From Myxococcales bacterium (GTDB taxonomy: Bacteria; Myxococcota_A; Polyangia; Polyangiales; Ga0077539), in contig JAAFIF010000029.1 of NCBI GenBank assembly GCA_013298625.1, positions 1-64,000 of the forward strand: a DNA stretch of 64,000 nt, in the 5' to 3' direction. The notes below the pieces were generated by a model. It saw nothing but the letters and a program-made list of their open reading frames with translations. It was not told where the DNA came from and ran no database searches. Below, piece after piece: positions 17,397 to 26,072 of this stretch. The position numbers and the translations under genes are program-made. Position 1 is the first letter of the stretch; each line of letters starts with the position of its first letter.

Positions 17397-18644
17397 TCAG
17401 GGCGTGACCGTCAGCGTGCCCATGTTCGCGAGCTCGAAGTCGAGGCCGCCGTTGCGTCCGGCGCCGTTGGTGTCGCAGTAGGTCCAGCGAGCGCCGCCGT
17501 CGAGCGAGTAGCGATAGGTGTAGCGATAGGTTCCGACCACGGCGGGCGCGACGAGGCCCGCCTGAAACTCGTCGTCGTTGCCGACTTGAACGTTGAAGCT
17601 CGCGGCGATCCAGGTCCATCCCGCGTCGATCTGCGGGTTCGTGTTCGCGGGGCCGACTCCGAGCTGCGCGGTCAACCCCGCAGGAGCGCCCGCAGGCTCG
17701 GTCAGCCCCGGCCGATACAACCGCGAGTACACCTGCGTGGTGCTGCCCGAGGCCGCGCTGATCGTCGAGGGAAACTGCAGGTTGCAGTAGTCGATCTCCG
17801 CTGGGTCTGCGCTCTCGTTGAGCGCCGTCGTGCTCGCGGTGAAGAACCCCATCGCGTGCGTAAACGTCGCGGCCAACGGCAGGTCCGCGACGTTGCGCGC
17901 GGCGGTGGTGACGCGCAGCCTGTAGCGCTGATTCGCCAGCAATCCAGGCCGCGGAGCGAGCGTCGCGACCGTCGCCCCCGCGCTCAGCACAGGCGCCGCG
18001 CTCGCGAACGCCTCGCACGTCGCGAAGTTGTCGCGCGACAGCTGAACGCTGCCCGCGCACGCGCCGGCCACGATCTGCGCGGTGAGCGTCGCCGGCGTCA
18101 TCGGCGTCGAGAACGTGATCGCGACCGTCGCGGGGTGCGCCATCGCGCCGTCCGCAGGCGTGGTGGCGACGACCGTCGGCGCGCCGACGCCAGTGTCTGC
18201 AACGGACGCGTCTGTGCGCGCGTCGACCCCAGTATCCACTCCGGTATCGACTCCAGTGTCGACGGCTGCGTCGGGCCTGGCGTCGATCGACGCGTCGGGC
18301 ATCGCGTCGATGCTCGCGTCGGGGCGTGCGTCGATGGGCACGTCGATGGCCACGTCGGGGCTCGCGTCCGCTGCTGCATCGGGCCGTGCGTCGATCGCGG
18401 CGTCTGGCGCGCTGTCTGCGCCGGCGTCGAGCGCGCTGTCTTGCTCGGTGACGTCGGCGCTCGCTGCGTCCTCGGCGGCGTCAATGGCGCTGTCTGCGCG
18501 CGTGCCCGTGTCGGTGCGGGCGTCCGTGCGGGCGTCAGCGCGGGCGTCGGTCACGACGTCTTCGAGGGGCGCGGGGGGAGCACATGCGGCGGCCGTCGCG
18601 CACAGGACGAGGGCGAGGCGGCGAGTGAGGTGAGCGGTGTTCAT
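17397..18644 (-). CDS. Lipoprotein with Asp/Ala repeat linker and Ig-like domain
   Basis: 415 residues. The start is set by the signal peptide MNTAHLTRRLALVLCATAAA with lipobox Cys22. Residues 25-155 are a low-complexity linker of Asp/Ala/Thr/Pro units (DARPDA, DASIDA, DTGVDTGVD). A bacterial Ig-like (Big_5 type) domain follows: VVATTPADGAMAHPATVAIT and FSTPMTPATL. The C-terminal 140 residues are beta-rich with aromatic strands (YRYTYRYSLDGGARWTYC). Such proteins are typical exposed lipoproteins of Polyangiales; function unknown, possibly adhesion. Confidence 0.75.
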   Translation of the reverse strand: MNTAHLTRRLALVLCATAAACAPPAPLEDVVTDARADARTDARTDTGTRADSAIDAAEDAASADVTEQDSALDAGADSAPDAAIDARPDAAADASPDVAIDVPIDARPDASIDAMPDASIDARPDAAVDTGVDTGVDTGVDARTDASVADTGVGAPTVVATTPADGAMAHPATVAITFSTPMTPATLTAQIVAGACAGSVQLSRDNFATCEAFASAAPVLSAGATVATLAPRPGLLANQRYRLRVTTAARNVADLPLAATFTHAMGFFTASTTALNESADPAEIDYCNLQFPSTISAASGSTTQVYSRLYRPGLTEPAGAPAGLTAQLGVGPANTNPQIDAGWTWIAASFNVQVGNDDEFQAGLVAPAVVGTYRYTYRYSLDGGARWTYCDTNGAGRNGGLDFELANMGTLTVTP

Positions 18645-18727
18645 GGCGTGGGCGGTGGTAGCGCGTTTTGGTAGAAGATTCCCGTGTTGAATGAGGTCGG
18701 TGTGCGCGGTCGCGACGGTGCGAGGCG

Positions 18728-19687
18728 ATGAGCGTCGAGCGCGCGTGGGTCGAGCGGATGGCCGAGCGGATGCGCTGCGCGCGTCGACCGAGTCGGCCGC
18801 GTGCGGACGAGCTGTCGCGGATGGTGGCGCGCTGTCGTTCGGGCGCCGAAGCGTGGGAGGTGCTCGCGGCCAACGGAGCGATCCCGCTGCGCTGGCTGCG
18901 CGAGGACGGGCGACGGTTCGTGACGAGCGCGTCGAGGGCGCGGAGGCTCTGCGCGAGTGACTCGGAGTTGGTGATGTTGGGGGGCGCGAACGGGGCGACG
19001 GGGACGGTGGTTCCGCAGACGGTCGCGCTGGCGTTGGCGATGGCGACGAGCGCCGAGGATGTGTTGGCCGCGGAGTCGTTGGCCGCGGACATCGCCACGC
19101 GCGCGTGCGCGGCGTCGCCCGACGCGGTCCCACCGACGCCCCATCGCGCGCTGTGGGGCGGGTGGCGAGAGTCGTCTCGGCTGGGCCTGTCGGCGGCGAC
19201 CGCGCGGTTCATGCGCAACTACAACAAGCTCTGGTGCTTCGACGCCGCGAGCGGAGCGGTGATCGAGGGGCTCTCGATCGACGCGATCAGTGCGGTGCGC
19301 GCGGCGATGGTGCGAGCGCCGGACCATCGCTCGATGGCGCCGTTGTCTTCGCTGTTGCAGCGCTCGGGGCTGTCCATCGTCGACGCGAACGGGCTCGCCT
19401 GCTGGTGCCTGCAGTCCTCGCGGTGGAGCCATCTGCTCGAGGTGTTGCGCGGGTTGGCTGACGGTGAAGGCGACGTGCGCTGGACGGCGGTGTACCCCGC
19501 GGACGGGGCGCGTCCGTTGTTGACCAACGCGATGGCGTTGACCCGCGCGCAGCTGGTCGATCCGTTCGAGCCGTTGATCGCGCTGTGGTCGCTGGGCTTC
19601 ACGCTGCTGGCTGAAGGGGGAGGCTGGGTGTACCTCGGGGTTCCGCTGCGGTTGTCGCAGCCGGGGGACGGGCAGCGCAGCGGGTGA
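18728..19687 (+). CDS. Hypothetical protein, 319 residues
   Basis: No family recognised and no signal or membrane segment. It starts with a basic helical region, then alternating helices and short strands. Conserved-looking aromatic segments are WGGWRESSRLGLSAATARF, MRNYNKLWCFDAASGA and LGFTLLAEGGGWVYLGVPL. It is divergent from the lipoprotein gene at 18644 (83 bp between starts). Its stop codon overlaps a TGAAAC half-site of a repeat cluster upstream of the universal stress gene. Confidence 0.55.
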   Translation: MSVERAWVERMAERMRCARRPSRPRADELSRMVARCRSGAEAWEVLAANGAIPLRWLREDGRRFVTSASRARRLCASDSELVMLGGANGATGTVVPQTVALALAMATSAEDVLAAESLAADIATRACAASPDAVPPTPHRALWGGWRESSRLGLSAATARFMRNYNKLWCFDAASGAVIEGLSIDAISAVRAAMVRAPDHRSMAPLSSLLQRSGLSIVDANGLACWCLQSSRWSHLLEVLRGLADGEGDVRWTAVYPADGARPLLTNAMALTRAQLVDPFEPLIALWSLGFTLLAEGGGWVYLGVPLRLSQPGDGQRSG

Positions 19688-19767
19688 AACGTTGTTTCAA
19701 CGGTGTTTCATCGCGACGGGCGATGTTTCGTAGAAGACAGCACATTCGCAGACGGCGCGGCGTTTCA
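19685..19767. promoter_or_regulatory. Clustered GTTTCA/TGAAAC half-sites before the universal stress gene
   Basis: A perfect dyad TGAAAC-GTT-GTTTCA lies at 19685-19699. Further half-sites are GTTTCA at 19705, GTTTCG at 19725 and GTTTCA at 19762. The spacings 11 and 20 bp put three of them on one face of the helix. It lies between the preceding stop codon and the UspA-like start at 19813. This is a candidate operator for an unidentified regulator. Confidence 0.4.
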
Positions 19768-19812
19768 GCGGCGATGGCTGCGCGGCACGCGCGTTGCGAG
19801 ACGCGAGCGGCG

Positions 19813-20355
19813 ATGACGCTTGGACCGCTGCTCGTTCCGCTGGACTTCTCCGACTGCGCGCCGTTGTTGCTCGACGAGGCGGTGCGCTTCGCGAGGGCGT
19901 TCGGGGCGCCGCTGCTGCTCTTGCACGTGACCGAGCCGCCGAGGGGACTCCCGCTGACGGCGGTGATCGAGCCGCCGGGCGACGAGCCGCGGATGACCGT
20001 CGCCGAGGCGCTTCGGCGGGACGTGGCCGCGCACGTGGCTCCCTTGGTTTCGACGGTCGAAGAGGCGGGGGTCACCGTCACCCTGCGCACGGAGTTCGGC
20101 CCGATCGCAGAGCGCATTCTGTCCGTCGCCCACGACGCCAAGGCCTCCATGATCATCATGGCGACGCACGGCCGCTCGGGGCTCGTCCGCTTCACGCTCG
20201 GCAGCATCGCCGAGACGGTCCTGCGCAAATCCGACGTTCCGGTCGTGACCGTTCGCACGCAGCACCGCCCGACGTGCAGCGCCTCGAGCTGCGCGACGTG
20301 CACCGCGGATCACACCGCGCTCGACCGCGCTCTGCGCGCCGAGAGCACCGGCTGA
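19813..20355 (+). CDS. Universal stress protein (UspA family) with Cys-rich tail
   Basis: A 180-residue single Usp domain starting MTLGPLLVPLDFSDCAPLLL. The ATP-binding signature is near the end: ATHGRSGLVRFTLGSIAETV followed by SDVPVVTV (the G-x2-G-x9-GS/T pattern). After the domain there is an extra tail, RPTCSASSCATCTADH, with the spacing C-x4-C-x2-C-x3-H that could bind metal. Upstream codons in frame are Arg-rich and unlikely to be translated, hence this start. Family members bind ATP and accumulate under stress or starvation. Confidence 0.85.
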   Translation: MTLGPLLVPLDFSDCAPLLLDEAVRFARAFGAPLLLLHVTEPPRGLPLTAVIEPPGDEPRMTVAEALRRDVAAHVAPLVSTVEEAGVTVTLRTEFGPIAERILSVAHDAKASMIIMATHGRSGLVRFTLGSIAETVLRKSDVPVVTVRTQHRPTCSASSCATCTADHTALDRALRAESTG

Positions 20356-20410
20356 GGGCCCATCCTGGCCGCGCGAAATCAATCCCAGCGCGACGGGCGG
20401 CTCGCCGCTG

Positions 20411-20737
20411 CTAGCGAATGACCACGTCGAGGTCGGCCTCGCGCTTGGCGATCCCGGCGAGCACAGCGAAGAGCTCGTCCTCGCGGTTCTTGTCGCTGCG
20501 CCACTGGCCGCTCGGCGCGTCGTAGTCGAAATGCCACGCGCTCGCGCGGGCGGCGCACCAGAGCTGCCGCAAAGGGCGCTGGGTGTTGAGCACGCAGCGG
20601 ATGCCGTTGGCGAAGGCGATCGTCAGGACGTCGGCGGCCATGTACGCCTCGGCGACGTCGGGGTCGATCGCGTCGAAGGCGTCCATCACGCGCTTGAAGG
20701 TCTTGTCCGCGAGGTTGAGAAATTGGGCTTCGTCCAT
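20411..20737 (-). CDS. cyaY: Frataxin homologue CyaY (iron-sulfur cluster assembly)
   Basis: A 108-residue protein with the frataxin fold order helix-strands-helix: an acidic first helix (MDEAQFLNLADKTFKRVMDA), strands ADVLTIAFANGIRCVLN and QRPLRQLWCAARASAWHFDY, the conserved W in SGQWRSD, and a C-terminal helix. Length matches bacterial CyaY. CyaY binds iron and modulates the IscS/IscU cysteine desulfurase complex in the cytoplasm. Divergent from the S1-domain gene. The ATG is chosen by homology because the longer frame upstream has no domain. Confidence 0.85.
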   Translation of the reverse strand: MDEAQFLNLADKTFKRVMDAFDAIDPDVAEAYMAADVLTIAFANGIRCVLNTQRPLRQLWCAARASAWHFDYDAPSGQWRSDKNREDELFAVLAGIAKREADLDVVIR

Positions 20738-20827
20738 GGGCGGATGTGCTTTGTACCTTCGAGTGGCAGGGTCGAGGGGGCGATCCCGACGGTGGGAGAA
20801 AAGTCGCGCGACGAAGTGAAGGGGGTG

Positions 20828-20858
20828 TTGCCCCGCGGGCGCGTGAACGTTGTATAAG
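20828..20858 (+). promoter_or_regulatory. Possible sigma70-type promoter of the S1-domain gene
   Basis: TATAAG at 20853-20858 in a locally AT-richer spot; TTGCCC at 20828-20833 lies 19 bp upstream, longer than ideal. Transcription from here would give a leader of about 120 nt containing the hairpin at 20867-20916. Confidence 0.35.
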
Positions 20859-20866
20859 CCTCCGCC

Positions 20867-20916
20867 CCTCTGGCGCGAAGAGCGTGCGCTGCGTTCTTTT
20901 CGCGATAGGCCAGAGG
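20867..20916 (+). promoter_or_regulatory. Hairpin in the S1-domain mRNA leader
   Basis: CCTCTGGCGCGAA pairs with TTCGCG-ATA-GGCCAGAGG, making a strong interrupted stem whose 3' strand runs into AGAGGAGG, 70 nt before the start codon. In other bacteria ribosomal protein S1 regulates its own mRNA through leader structure; a similar role here is inference. Confidence 0.4.
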
Positions 20917-20983
20917 AGGCGCGGGTCGACCATCGATATCGCCCCGCGCTGCGCGAATCCCGCATCGAAGGTCAGAGCACGCA

Positions 20984-23008
20984 ATGAGCGACATCCGCGA
21001 GCCGGCGAACAACGAGAGCCCCACCACGCCGGGCGACGAGGGCAAGTCCACTGAATCTCCCGCGACCCCCGCTGCTGCGCCCGCAGAAGCGGCCCCCGTG
21101 GCTGCCGAAGCAGCCGCGACCGAGGCGCCTGCCGCTGAGGCAGCGGGCGCTTCCGAAGGCGAAGCGAGCGCCGAGGCAGAGGCTTCTGCGGACGGTGACG
21201 CCAGCGCCGAGGGCGAGGCGTCTGCCGAAGGCGAGGCTTCTGCCGAAGGCGGAGCGGCGTCGGGCGAAGGCAAGCGCAACAAGCGTCGCAAGAAGAACCG
21301 CGGCGAAAAGGGCGAGGGCGGCGGAGACGGCGCGCACAAGGCGCACGGCAATCCGGCGCAGCCCCCGCGCGCGTTCAAGAACGGCGACAAGGTCCGCGCC
21401 CGCGTGATCGAGCTCGTCGGCGCCACGGCGGTCCTGGACTTGTGGGGCAAAGAGAAGGGCCTCATCGACCTGCGCGAAGTGCTCGCCGAGGACGGATCGA
21501 ACCCGGCCATCGGCGACGGCTACGACGTCGAAGTGATCCAAGACGGCGCCCGCGGCGGCAACGTCGTGGTGACCCGCGACGCCGAGCGCGTGCAGAAGGG
21601 CCGCGAGCTCGTGAAGGCCGCGCTCGAGAGCGGCGCGGTCGTCGAGGCGCTCGTGACCGGGATGAACAAGGGCGGGCTCGAGATGGACGTGCACGGCGTG
21701 CGCGCGTTCTGCCCGTCGTCGCAGATCGACGTGCGGTTTCCCCCGTCGATCAGCCCCAAGTCGCTGCTCAACCAGCGCGTCGAGTGCAAGGTGACCTCGC
21801 TCGTCGACGACGGTCGCGAGGCGATCGTCTCGCGTCGCGCGCTGGTCGAAGCCTCGGTGCGCGCGCGGGCCGAAGAGCTCAAGTCGCAGATCAAGCCGGG
21901 CGATGTGGTCAAGGGCCTCGTCGTCGCCGTGAAGGACTACGGCGTGTTCGTGGACCTCGGCGGGATCGAAGGCCTCATTCACATCACAGAGCTCTCGCAC
22001 AACCGCGGCGCGCGTCCGCAGGACGTGTGCAAGGTCGGCGACGAGGTCGAGGCGAAGGTCCTCAAGATCACCGCGGGCGAGCAGCCCAAGCCGGTCGAAG
22101 CGAAGCACGAAGCGCCCGCGCCGGCCGCGACCGAAGCGGCTGCCGAGGGCGCCGAAGTCTCTGCGACCGAAGCTCCCGCAGAGGGCGCCGAGGGCGCTGC
22201 CGAGGGCGGCGCGGCCGAAGCGAAGGCCGAGCCGAACAAGGGCGAGGGCCGTGGCCGTCACGACCGTCGTGGCCGGGACAACAAGGGTGATCGCGACAAA
22301 GAGCGCCACGGCCGCAAGGACCAGGGCCCGGCGCTGCCGCGCGTGATGCTCTCGCGCAAGGCTGTCGAGCGCGACCCGTGGGACGACGCGGTCAAGAGCT
22401 GGCCCGTGGGCAGCGTGCACAACGGCAAGGTCGCGCGCATGCAGTCGTTCGGCGCGTTCATCGAGCTGGCGCCAGGCGTCGACGGGTTGCTCCACGTGAG
22501 CGAAGTCGGCCAGGGCAAGCACATCGAGCACCCGCAGGACGTGCTGAAGCTCGGCCAGGCGGTGACGGTGAAGGTCGAGCGCGTCGAGAAGAACAACCGA
22601 CGCATCGCCCTCTCGCTCTTGCCCGAAGGCGTCACGAAAGAGCAGCTCGACAAGGCGCTGCACGTGCGCGTGGGCATGGTGACCAAGGCCACCGTGAGCG
22701 AGCACGACGGCCGCGGCTTCGTCGCGACGCTCGAGGGCGCGATCGGCAAGTTCGCGACCGGCTACGTGATGGACCGCGACTCTGGGCAGCCGCGCGGGAC
22801 GGACCTGAAGCGGGCCCTCCCGGTCGGAACCGTGATCAACGTGAAGGTCGTCGAGATCGAGCGCGGGCGCGTGAAGCTCTCGGTGCGCGACGCGGCCCGT
22901 GACGAAGAGCGTCAGGCGTACAAAGCTTACCAGCGTGAGGCCACCGCCAAGACCGTTGGTACGAGCCTCGCGGAGAAGCTCCGCGGGTTGCTCAACAAGC
23001 GAAGCTGA
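20984..23008 (+). CDS. S1 RNA-binding-domain protein (ribosomal protein S1-like)
   Basis: 674 residues. Residues 1-115 are an Ala/Glu/Ser low-complexity arm with tandem EGEASAEGEAS units, ending in a basic patch (KRNKRRKKNRGEKG). Five S1/OB domains follow at about 130-190, 212-285, 302-372, 475-545 and 555-640. The third (GLVVAVKDYGVFVDLGGIEG) and fourth (GKVARMQSFGAFIELAPGVD) are the most typical. Domains 3 and 4 are separated by a second acidic Ala/Glu linker and an Arg/Asp/Lys segment. S1 proteins bind mRNA and help translation initiation. Classical S1 has six domains without these arms, so a separate RNA chaperone role is possible. Confidence 0.8.
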   Translation: MSDIREPANNESPTTPGDEGKSTESPATPAAAPAEAAPVAAEAAATEAPAAEAAGASEGEASAEAEASADGDASAEGEASAEGEASAEGGAASGEGKRNKRRKKNRGEKGEGGGDGAHKAHGNPAQPPRAFKNGDKVRARVIELVGATAVLDLWGKEKGLIDLREVLAEDGSNPAIGDGYDVEVIQDGARGGNVVVTRDAERVQKGRELVKAALESGAVVEALVTGMNKGGLEMDVHGVRAFCPSSQIDVRFPPSISPKSLLNQRVECKVTSLVDDGREAIVSRRALVEASVRARAEELKSQIKPGDVVKGLVVAVKDYGVFVDLGGIEGLIHITELSHNRGARPQDVCKVGDEVEAKVLKITAGEQPKPVEAKHEAPAPAATEAAAEGAEVSATEAPAEGAEGAAEGGAAEAKAEPNKGEGRGRHDRRGRDNKGDRDKERHGRKDQGPALPRVMLSRKAVERDPWDDAVKSWPVGSVHNGKVARMQSFGAFIELAPGVDGLLHVSEVGQGKHIEHPQDVLKLGQAVTVKVERVEKNNRRIALSLLPEGVTKEQLDKALHVRVGMVTKATVSEHDGRGFVATLEGAIGKFATGYVMDRDSGQPRGTDLKRALPVGTVINVKVVEIERGRVKLSVRDAARDEERQAYKAYQREATAKTVGTSLAEKLRGLLNKRS

Positions 23009-23015
23009 GCGCTCG

Positions 23016-24239
23016 ATGGGCCGCGCGCACCCACCGGTCGTCGCGCTGCTCGTCCTGGGGTTGTGCTCGTGGAGCTGTGATCGATCTCGCGGGGGGACTG
23101 TCAGCGAAGACGCGGCTCTTCAAGGGCCGCGGACGCTGGGGTTCATCGAGCTGCGCGGCGCGATTCCGACGCCGTCTTCGCCGGGCGGCGGCGCGGTCGC
23201 GTGGGCGAACGACGAGGCGGACGGAGGCCTCGCGTCGATGCCCGGCGTCGCGCAGGTGTCCCTCGATGATGCTGCTGTGCCGACCGACGCTGCGAGCGCC
23301 ATCGCGACACCCTCGCCGAGCGAAGGCCCTGTCGCAGAAGAGCCGTTGCGGTCGTGGTCTGCGCAGGCGCTGCCGCCGGTGCTCGCGCGGGCGATCGACG
23401 CGCGGGGGCACCGCGTGGCGTTGACCGAAGACAGCGTCGTGGACGAGAGCGCGCGCGGGGCGCGGAGTGCGTTGGTCTTCGACGATGCGCGCTGCGACGC
23501 GATGCTCGACACGCTGTCCTTCGACGAAGCGGGCGCTGGCTACGCAGTGCGCGCGGGGCGCGTGTTCGTGCGCGGGCCGGACGCGCGCGGGTGGGCGGCG
23601 ACCAACGCGTGCACGGACATCGCGGGCGAGCCGTGGTCCTTCGATCCCTCCCGCGGCTGGAGCGTGATCGCGCACCGATCGCGCGGCGCTACACCAGCGG
23701 TGATGGTGACCCGCGATCGAACGGGCCGCTACGACTGGACCGTGGTGAGCGCGGCGGGCGAGCGGGTGGGTGCCGCGGCGTTGGACCCAGACGGCTCGCG
23801 GCTGGTGCTCGAGCACGGCGGGCATCCGTTGATGATCGACGTGACGCGCGAGGTGGCGGGCGCTGTGCTCGCGACGGCGTCGGTCGAGTTCGAGGGCGTG
23901 ACGCGCACGAAGAACGGCGTGATCGTGTGGCGGCAGAGCGACGGCGACCTGGATCTGCTGGTGTCGCGGCTGGCGCGGGGCTCGTATCGACGCGAGCGTG
24001 TGGCGCGCGACGCGGGGACGGAGACGGTGCGGGTGCTCGGTGTGTGGGCTGGCGCGCTCGGATTGCGGGTGGCGATCACGACGCGCGGGGTCGAGCTGTT
24101 CGAAGCGGGCCGCGCGCACGGGCGCGAGGTCGTTCGGTGGCCATCGACCTTGAATTCAGCGCACGGAATCAACGTCGGCTGGCTCCCCGACGGTCGCCTC
24201 GCCGCGGTGACGCCCGTGGCGTGGGCGCGCGAGAACTGA
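23016..24239 (+). CDS. Hypothetical lipoprotein, 407 residues
   Basis: Begins MGRAHPPVVALLVLGLCSWS with lipobox Cys21. A variable Ala/Glu-rich linker (to about residue 110) is followed by a beta-rich region with a recurring pattern of short strands: GYAVRAGRVFVRG, LDPDGSRLVLEHGGHPLMI, GVIVWRQSDGDLDLLVSRLA and WLPDGRLAAVTPVAW. This suggests a beta-propeller-like exposed domain, but blades are too degenerate to assign. It starts 8 bp after the S1 gene stop and may be cotranscribed. Confidence 0.65.
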   Translation: MGRAHPPVVALLVLGLCSWSCDRSRGGTVSEDAALQGPRTLGFIELRGAIPTPSSPGGGAVAWANDEADGGLASMPGVAQVSLDDAAVPTDAASAIATPSPSEGPVAEEPLRSWSAQALPPVLARAIDARGHRVALTEDSVVDESARGARSALVFDDARCDAMLDTLSFDEAGAGYAVRAGRVFVRGPDARGWAATNACTDIAGEPWSFDPSRGWSVIAHRSRGATPAVMVTRDRTGRYDWTVVSAAGERVGAAALDPDGSRLVLEHGGHPLMIDVTREVAGAVLATASVEFEGVTRTKNGVIVWRQSDGDLDLLVSRLARGSYRRERVARDAGTETVRVLGVWAGALGLRVAITTRGVELFEAGRAHGREVVRWPSTLNSAHGINVGWLPDGRLAAVTPVAWAREN

Positions 24240-24246
24240 GCGCGCG

Positions 24247-25278
24247 TCAGCGCTTGCTCTTGCTGAGCCGCTTGCGGGCGATGTCGGCGAAGGGGCCTTC
24301 GGGCACGAGCTCGAGGTAGACGTCCCAGTGGGCGATGGCCTGGGTGTGCTCTCCCGCTGCGTCGAGCGCCGTCGCGAGGTTGAAGTGCGCGTCGGCGAAG
24401 CCTGGGTCGATGGAAACCGCGCGAGCCAACAGCGGAATGGCCCGAGAAATCTCTCGCTTTTCGAGCAAGAGGTAGCCGACGTTGTACGGGGCTTCGGGCT
24501 GCGCGGGGTCGAGCTCCATCGCGCGGGTGAAGCACTCGAGCGCCTCGTCGTTGTCGCTCTCGGCGAGGCGCAGGGCTCCGAGGTTGGTCCACGCGCAGGC
24601 GAGCGCGCGGTCGAGCTCGAGGGCCTTGCGGTAGGCCATCTCTGCGCGGGCGCGGGTCGCCTCTTCGGTGTCGAGCCTGCAGCCTTCGAGAAACCACTCG
24701 TACGCGGTGCGTCCCTCCGCCGAGCGGGGCTTCGGCGTGAGCGCGCGCACCGTGGCCGCGCCCGTGTCGAACTCGAGCACGCGCTGCCCCGAGGGAAGCT
24801 CGAAGGCGCCCCTCGGGTCGCGGGCGATGACCCTTCCGTCTTCGACGTGGACGCGCATCGCGGCGTGCGCGGGCTCTGCCGCGACGCTGCTCGAGTCCGT
24901 GGACAACACGCGGTCGAGCGACGCGAGCAGCGCGCGGACGCGGGCGGGCGCGATGCCCTTGCGGACGAGGTCGCGCACGATCCGCGCGGCGCGCAGGCCG
25001 TGAAACGTGTACGTGGGCTTGTTGTGGGCGTCGAGCGTCGGGGCGAGCAGCCCGGATTTCTCCCACGCGCGCACGCGGCGCGAAGAGATCCCGAGCAAGC
25101 GCGCGACGTCGTTGCGGTCGTACGCGCGGACTGTGCTTTCGGGGGTGGCGACCGTGGCTTCGGGCTCGCGCTGCGGGGCGGGCTGCGGCGGCTCTGGTCC
25201 GGACCGCTTGCGACGCGCCGCGGCCAGGTCGATGACCGTGGCCTCGGGGGGCTTCGAGCGGTCGGCGTGGTCGGACAT
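24247..25278 (-). CDS. MerR-type DNA-binding domain fused to TPR repeats
   Basis: 343 residues from the ATG beginning MSDHADRSK. A MerR-like helix-turn-helix is at about 52-85: YDRNDVARLLGISSRRVRAW, EKSGLL, then THFHG-like wing residues and a helix. A beta segment follows (about 135-190). From about 205 on there are four TPR-like helical pairs (ALACAWTNLGALRLAESDND, EALECFTRAMELDPAQPEAP, AHFNLATALDAAGEHTQAI). A MerR head with a TPR tail suggests a regulator that works through protein contacts instead of a small ligand. Convergent with the lipoprotein gene (7 bp). Confidence 0.75.
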   Translation of the reverse strand: MSDHADRSKPPEATVIDLAAARRKRSGPEPPQPAPQREPEATVATPESTVRAYDRNDVARLLGISSRRVRAWEKSGLLAPTLDAHNKPTYTFHGLRAARIVRDLVRKGIAPARVRALLASLDRVLSTDSSSVAAEPAHAAMRVHVEDGRVIARDPRGAFELPSGQRVLEFDTGAATVRALTPKPRSAEGRTAYEWFLEGCRLDTEEATRARAEMAYRKALELDRALACAWTNLGALRLAESDNDEALECFTRAMELDPAQPEAPYNVGYLLLEKREISRAIPLLARAVSIDPGFADAHFNLATALDAAGEHTQAIAHWDVYLELVPEGPFADIARKRLSKSKR

Positions 25279-25400
25279 CGCGTGGCCTGAGAGGGAGTAC
25301 AGCACGAGCGCTGGGACGAAGCGCAATTTTCAAGGGATCGAGCGGCGGCTCGAGTGATGAAACGCGCGGAGGGTTCGTGCGATGCTCGGGCGAACAACCC

Positions 25401-26072
25401 ATGCGAGTGTTCGGACTGACCGGGGGAATCGGCTGCGGAAAGAGCACGGTCGCGCAGGTCTTCGCGCGCCGCGGCGTGGCCGTGATCGACGCCGACCGCG
25501 TGTCGCGCGACGTCGTGGCGCCGGGCACCGAGGGGCTCGCCGAGGTCGTCGAGCGCTTCGGACGCGAGGTGCTGAGCCCCGACGGGACGCTCGACCGCAA
25601 GCGCGTGGGCGACATGGTGTTTCGCGACGCGGACCTGCGGCGCGCGCTCGAGGGCATCGTGATTCCGCGGATCGCGATCGAGAGCATGACGAGGTTTCAG
25701 GCGCTCTCGGAGCAGGGCGCGCGCTGGGGTTTGTACGAAGCGTCGCTGCTGGTCGAGAACGGGACGCACCGCTCGCTCGCGGGGCTCGTGGTGGTCACGG
25801 CCAACCCGAGCGTGCAGCGCGCGCGGGTGATGACCCGCGACAGCGTGAGCGCGCGAGACGCCGAGGCGAGGATCGCCGCACAATGGCCGCTCGTCCGCAA
25901 GGTGTCCGAGGCGCGATGGGTGGTCGACAACTCGACGGACCTCGCGCGGTTGTACGCGCGCGGCGAAGAGCTGTACGCGACGATCGTGCTCGCAGAGGGG
26001 CCGCCGTGGGAGCCGGGGCGCTGGCCGGCCGAGCGCTGGAGCGCGGCGGGGCAGAAGGCGAGCGGGGCGTGA
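25401..26072 (+). CDS. coaE: Dephospho-CoA kinase
   Basis: A 223-residue P-loop kinase: MRVFGLTGGIGCGKSTVAQV holds the Walker A motif GGIGCGKST (8-16). It is followed by VAVIDADRVSRDVV and YEASLLVENG, as in CoaE. It phosphorylates dephospho-CoA at the 3' ribose hydroxyl, the last step of coenzyme A synthesis, in the cytoplasm. Length is normal for the family with a short Trp/Pro-rich C-terminal extension. Its TGA overlaps the GTG start of the next gene (GTGA). Confidence 0.9.
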   Translation: MRVFGLTGGIGCGKSTVAQVFARRGVAVIDADRVSRDVVAPGTEGLAEVVERFGREVLSPDGTLDRKRVGDMVFRDADLRRALEGIVIPRIAIESMTRFQALSEQGARWGLYEASLLVENGTHRSLAGLVVVTANPSVQRARVMTRDSVSARDAEARIAAQWPLVRKVSEARWVVDNSTDLARLYARGEELYATIVLAEGPPWEPGRWPAERWSAAGQKASGA

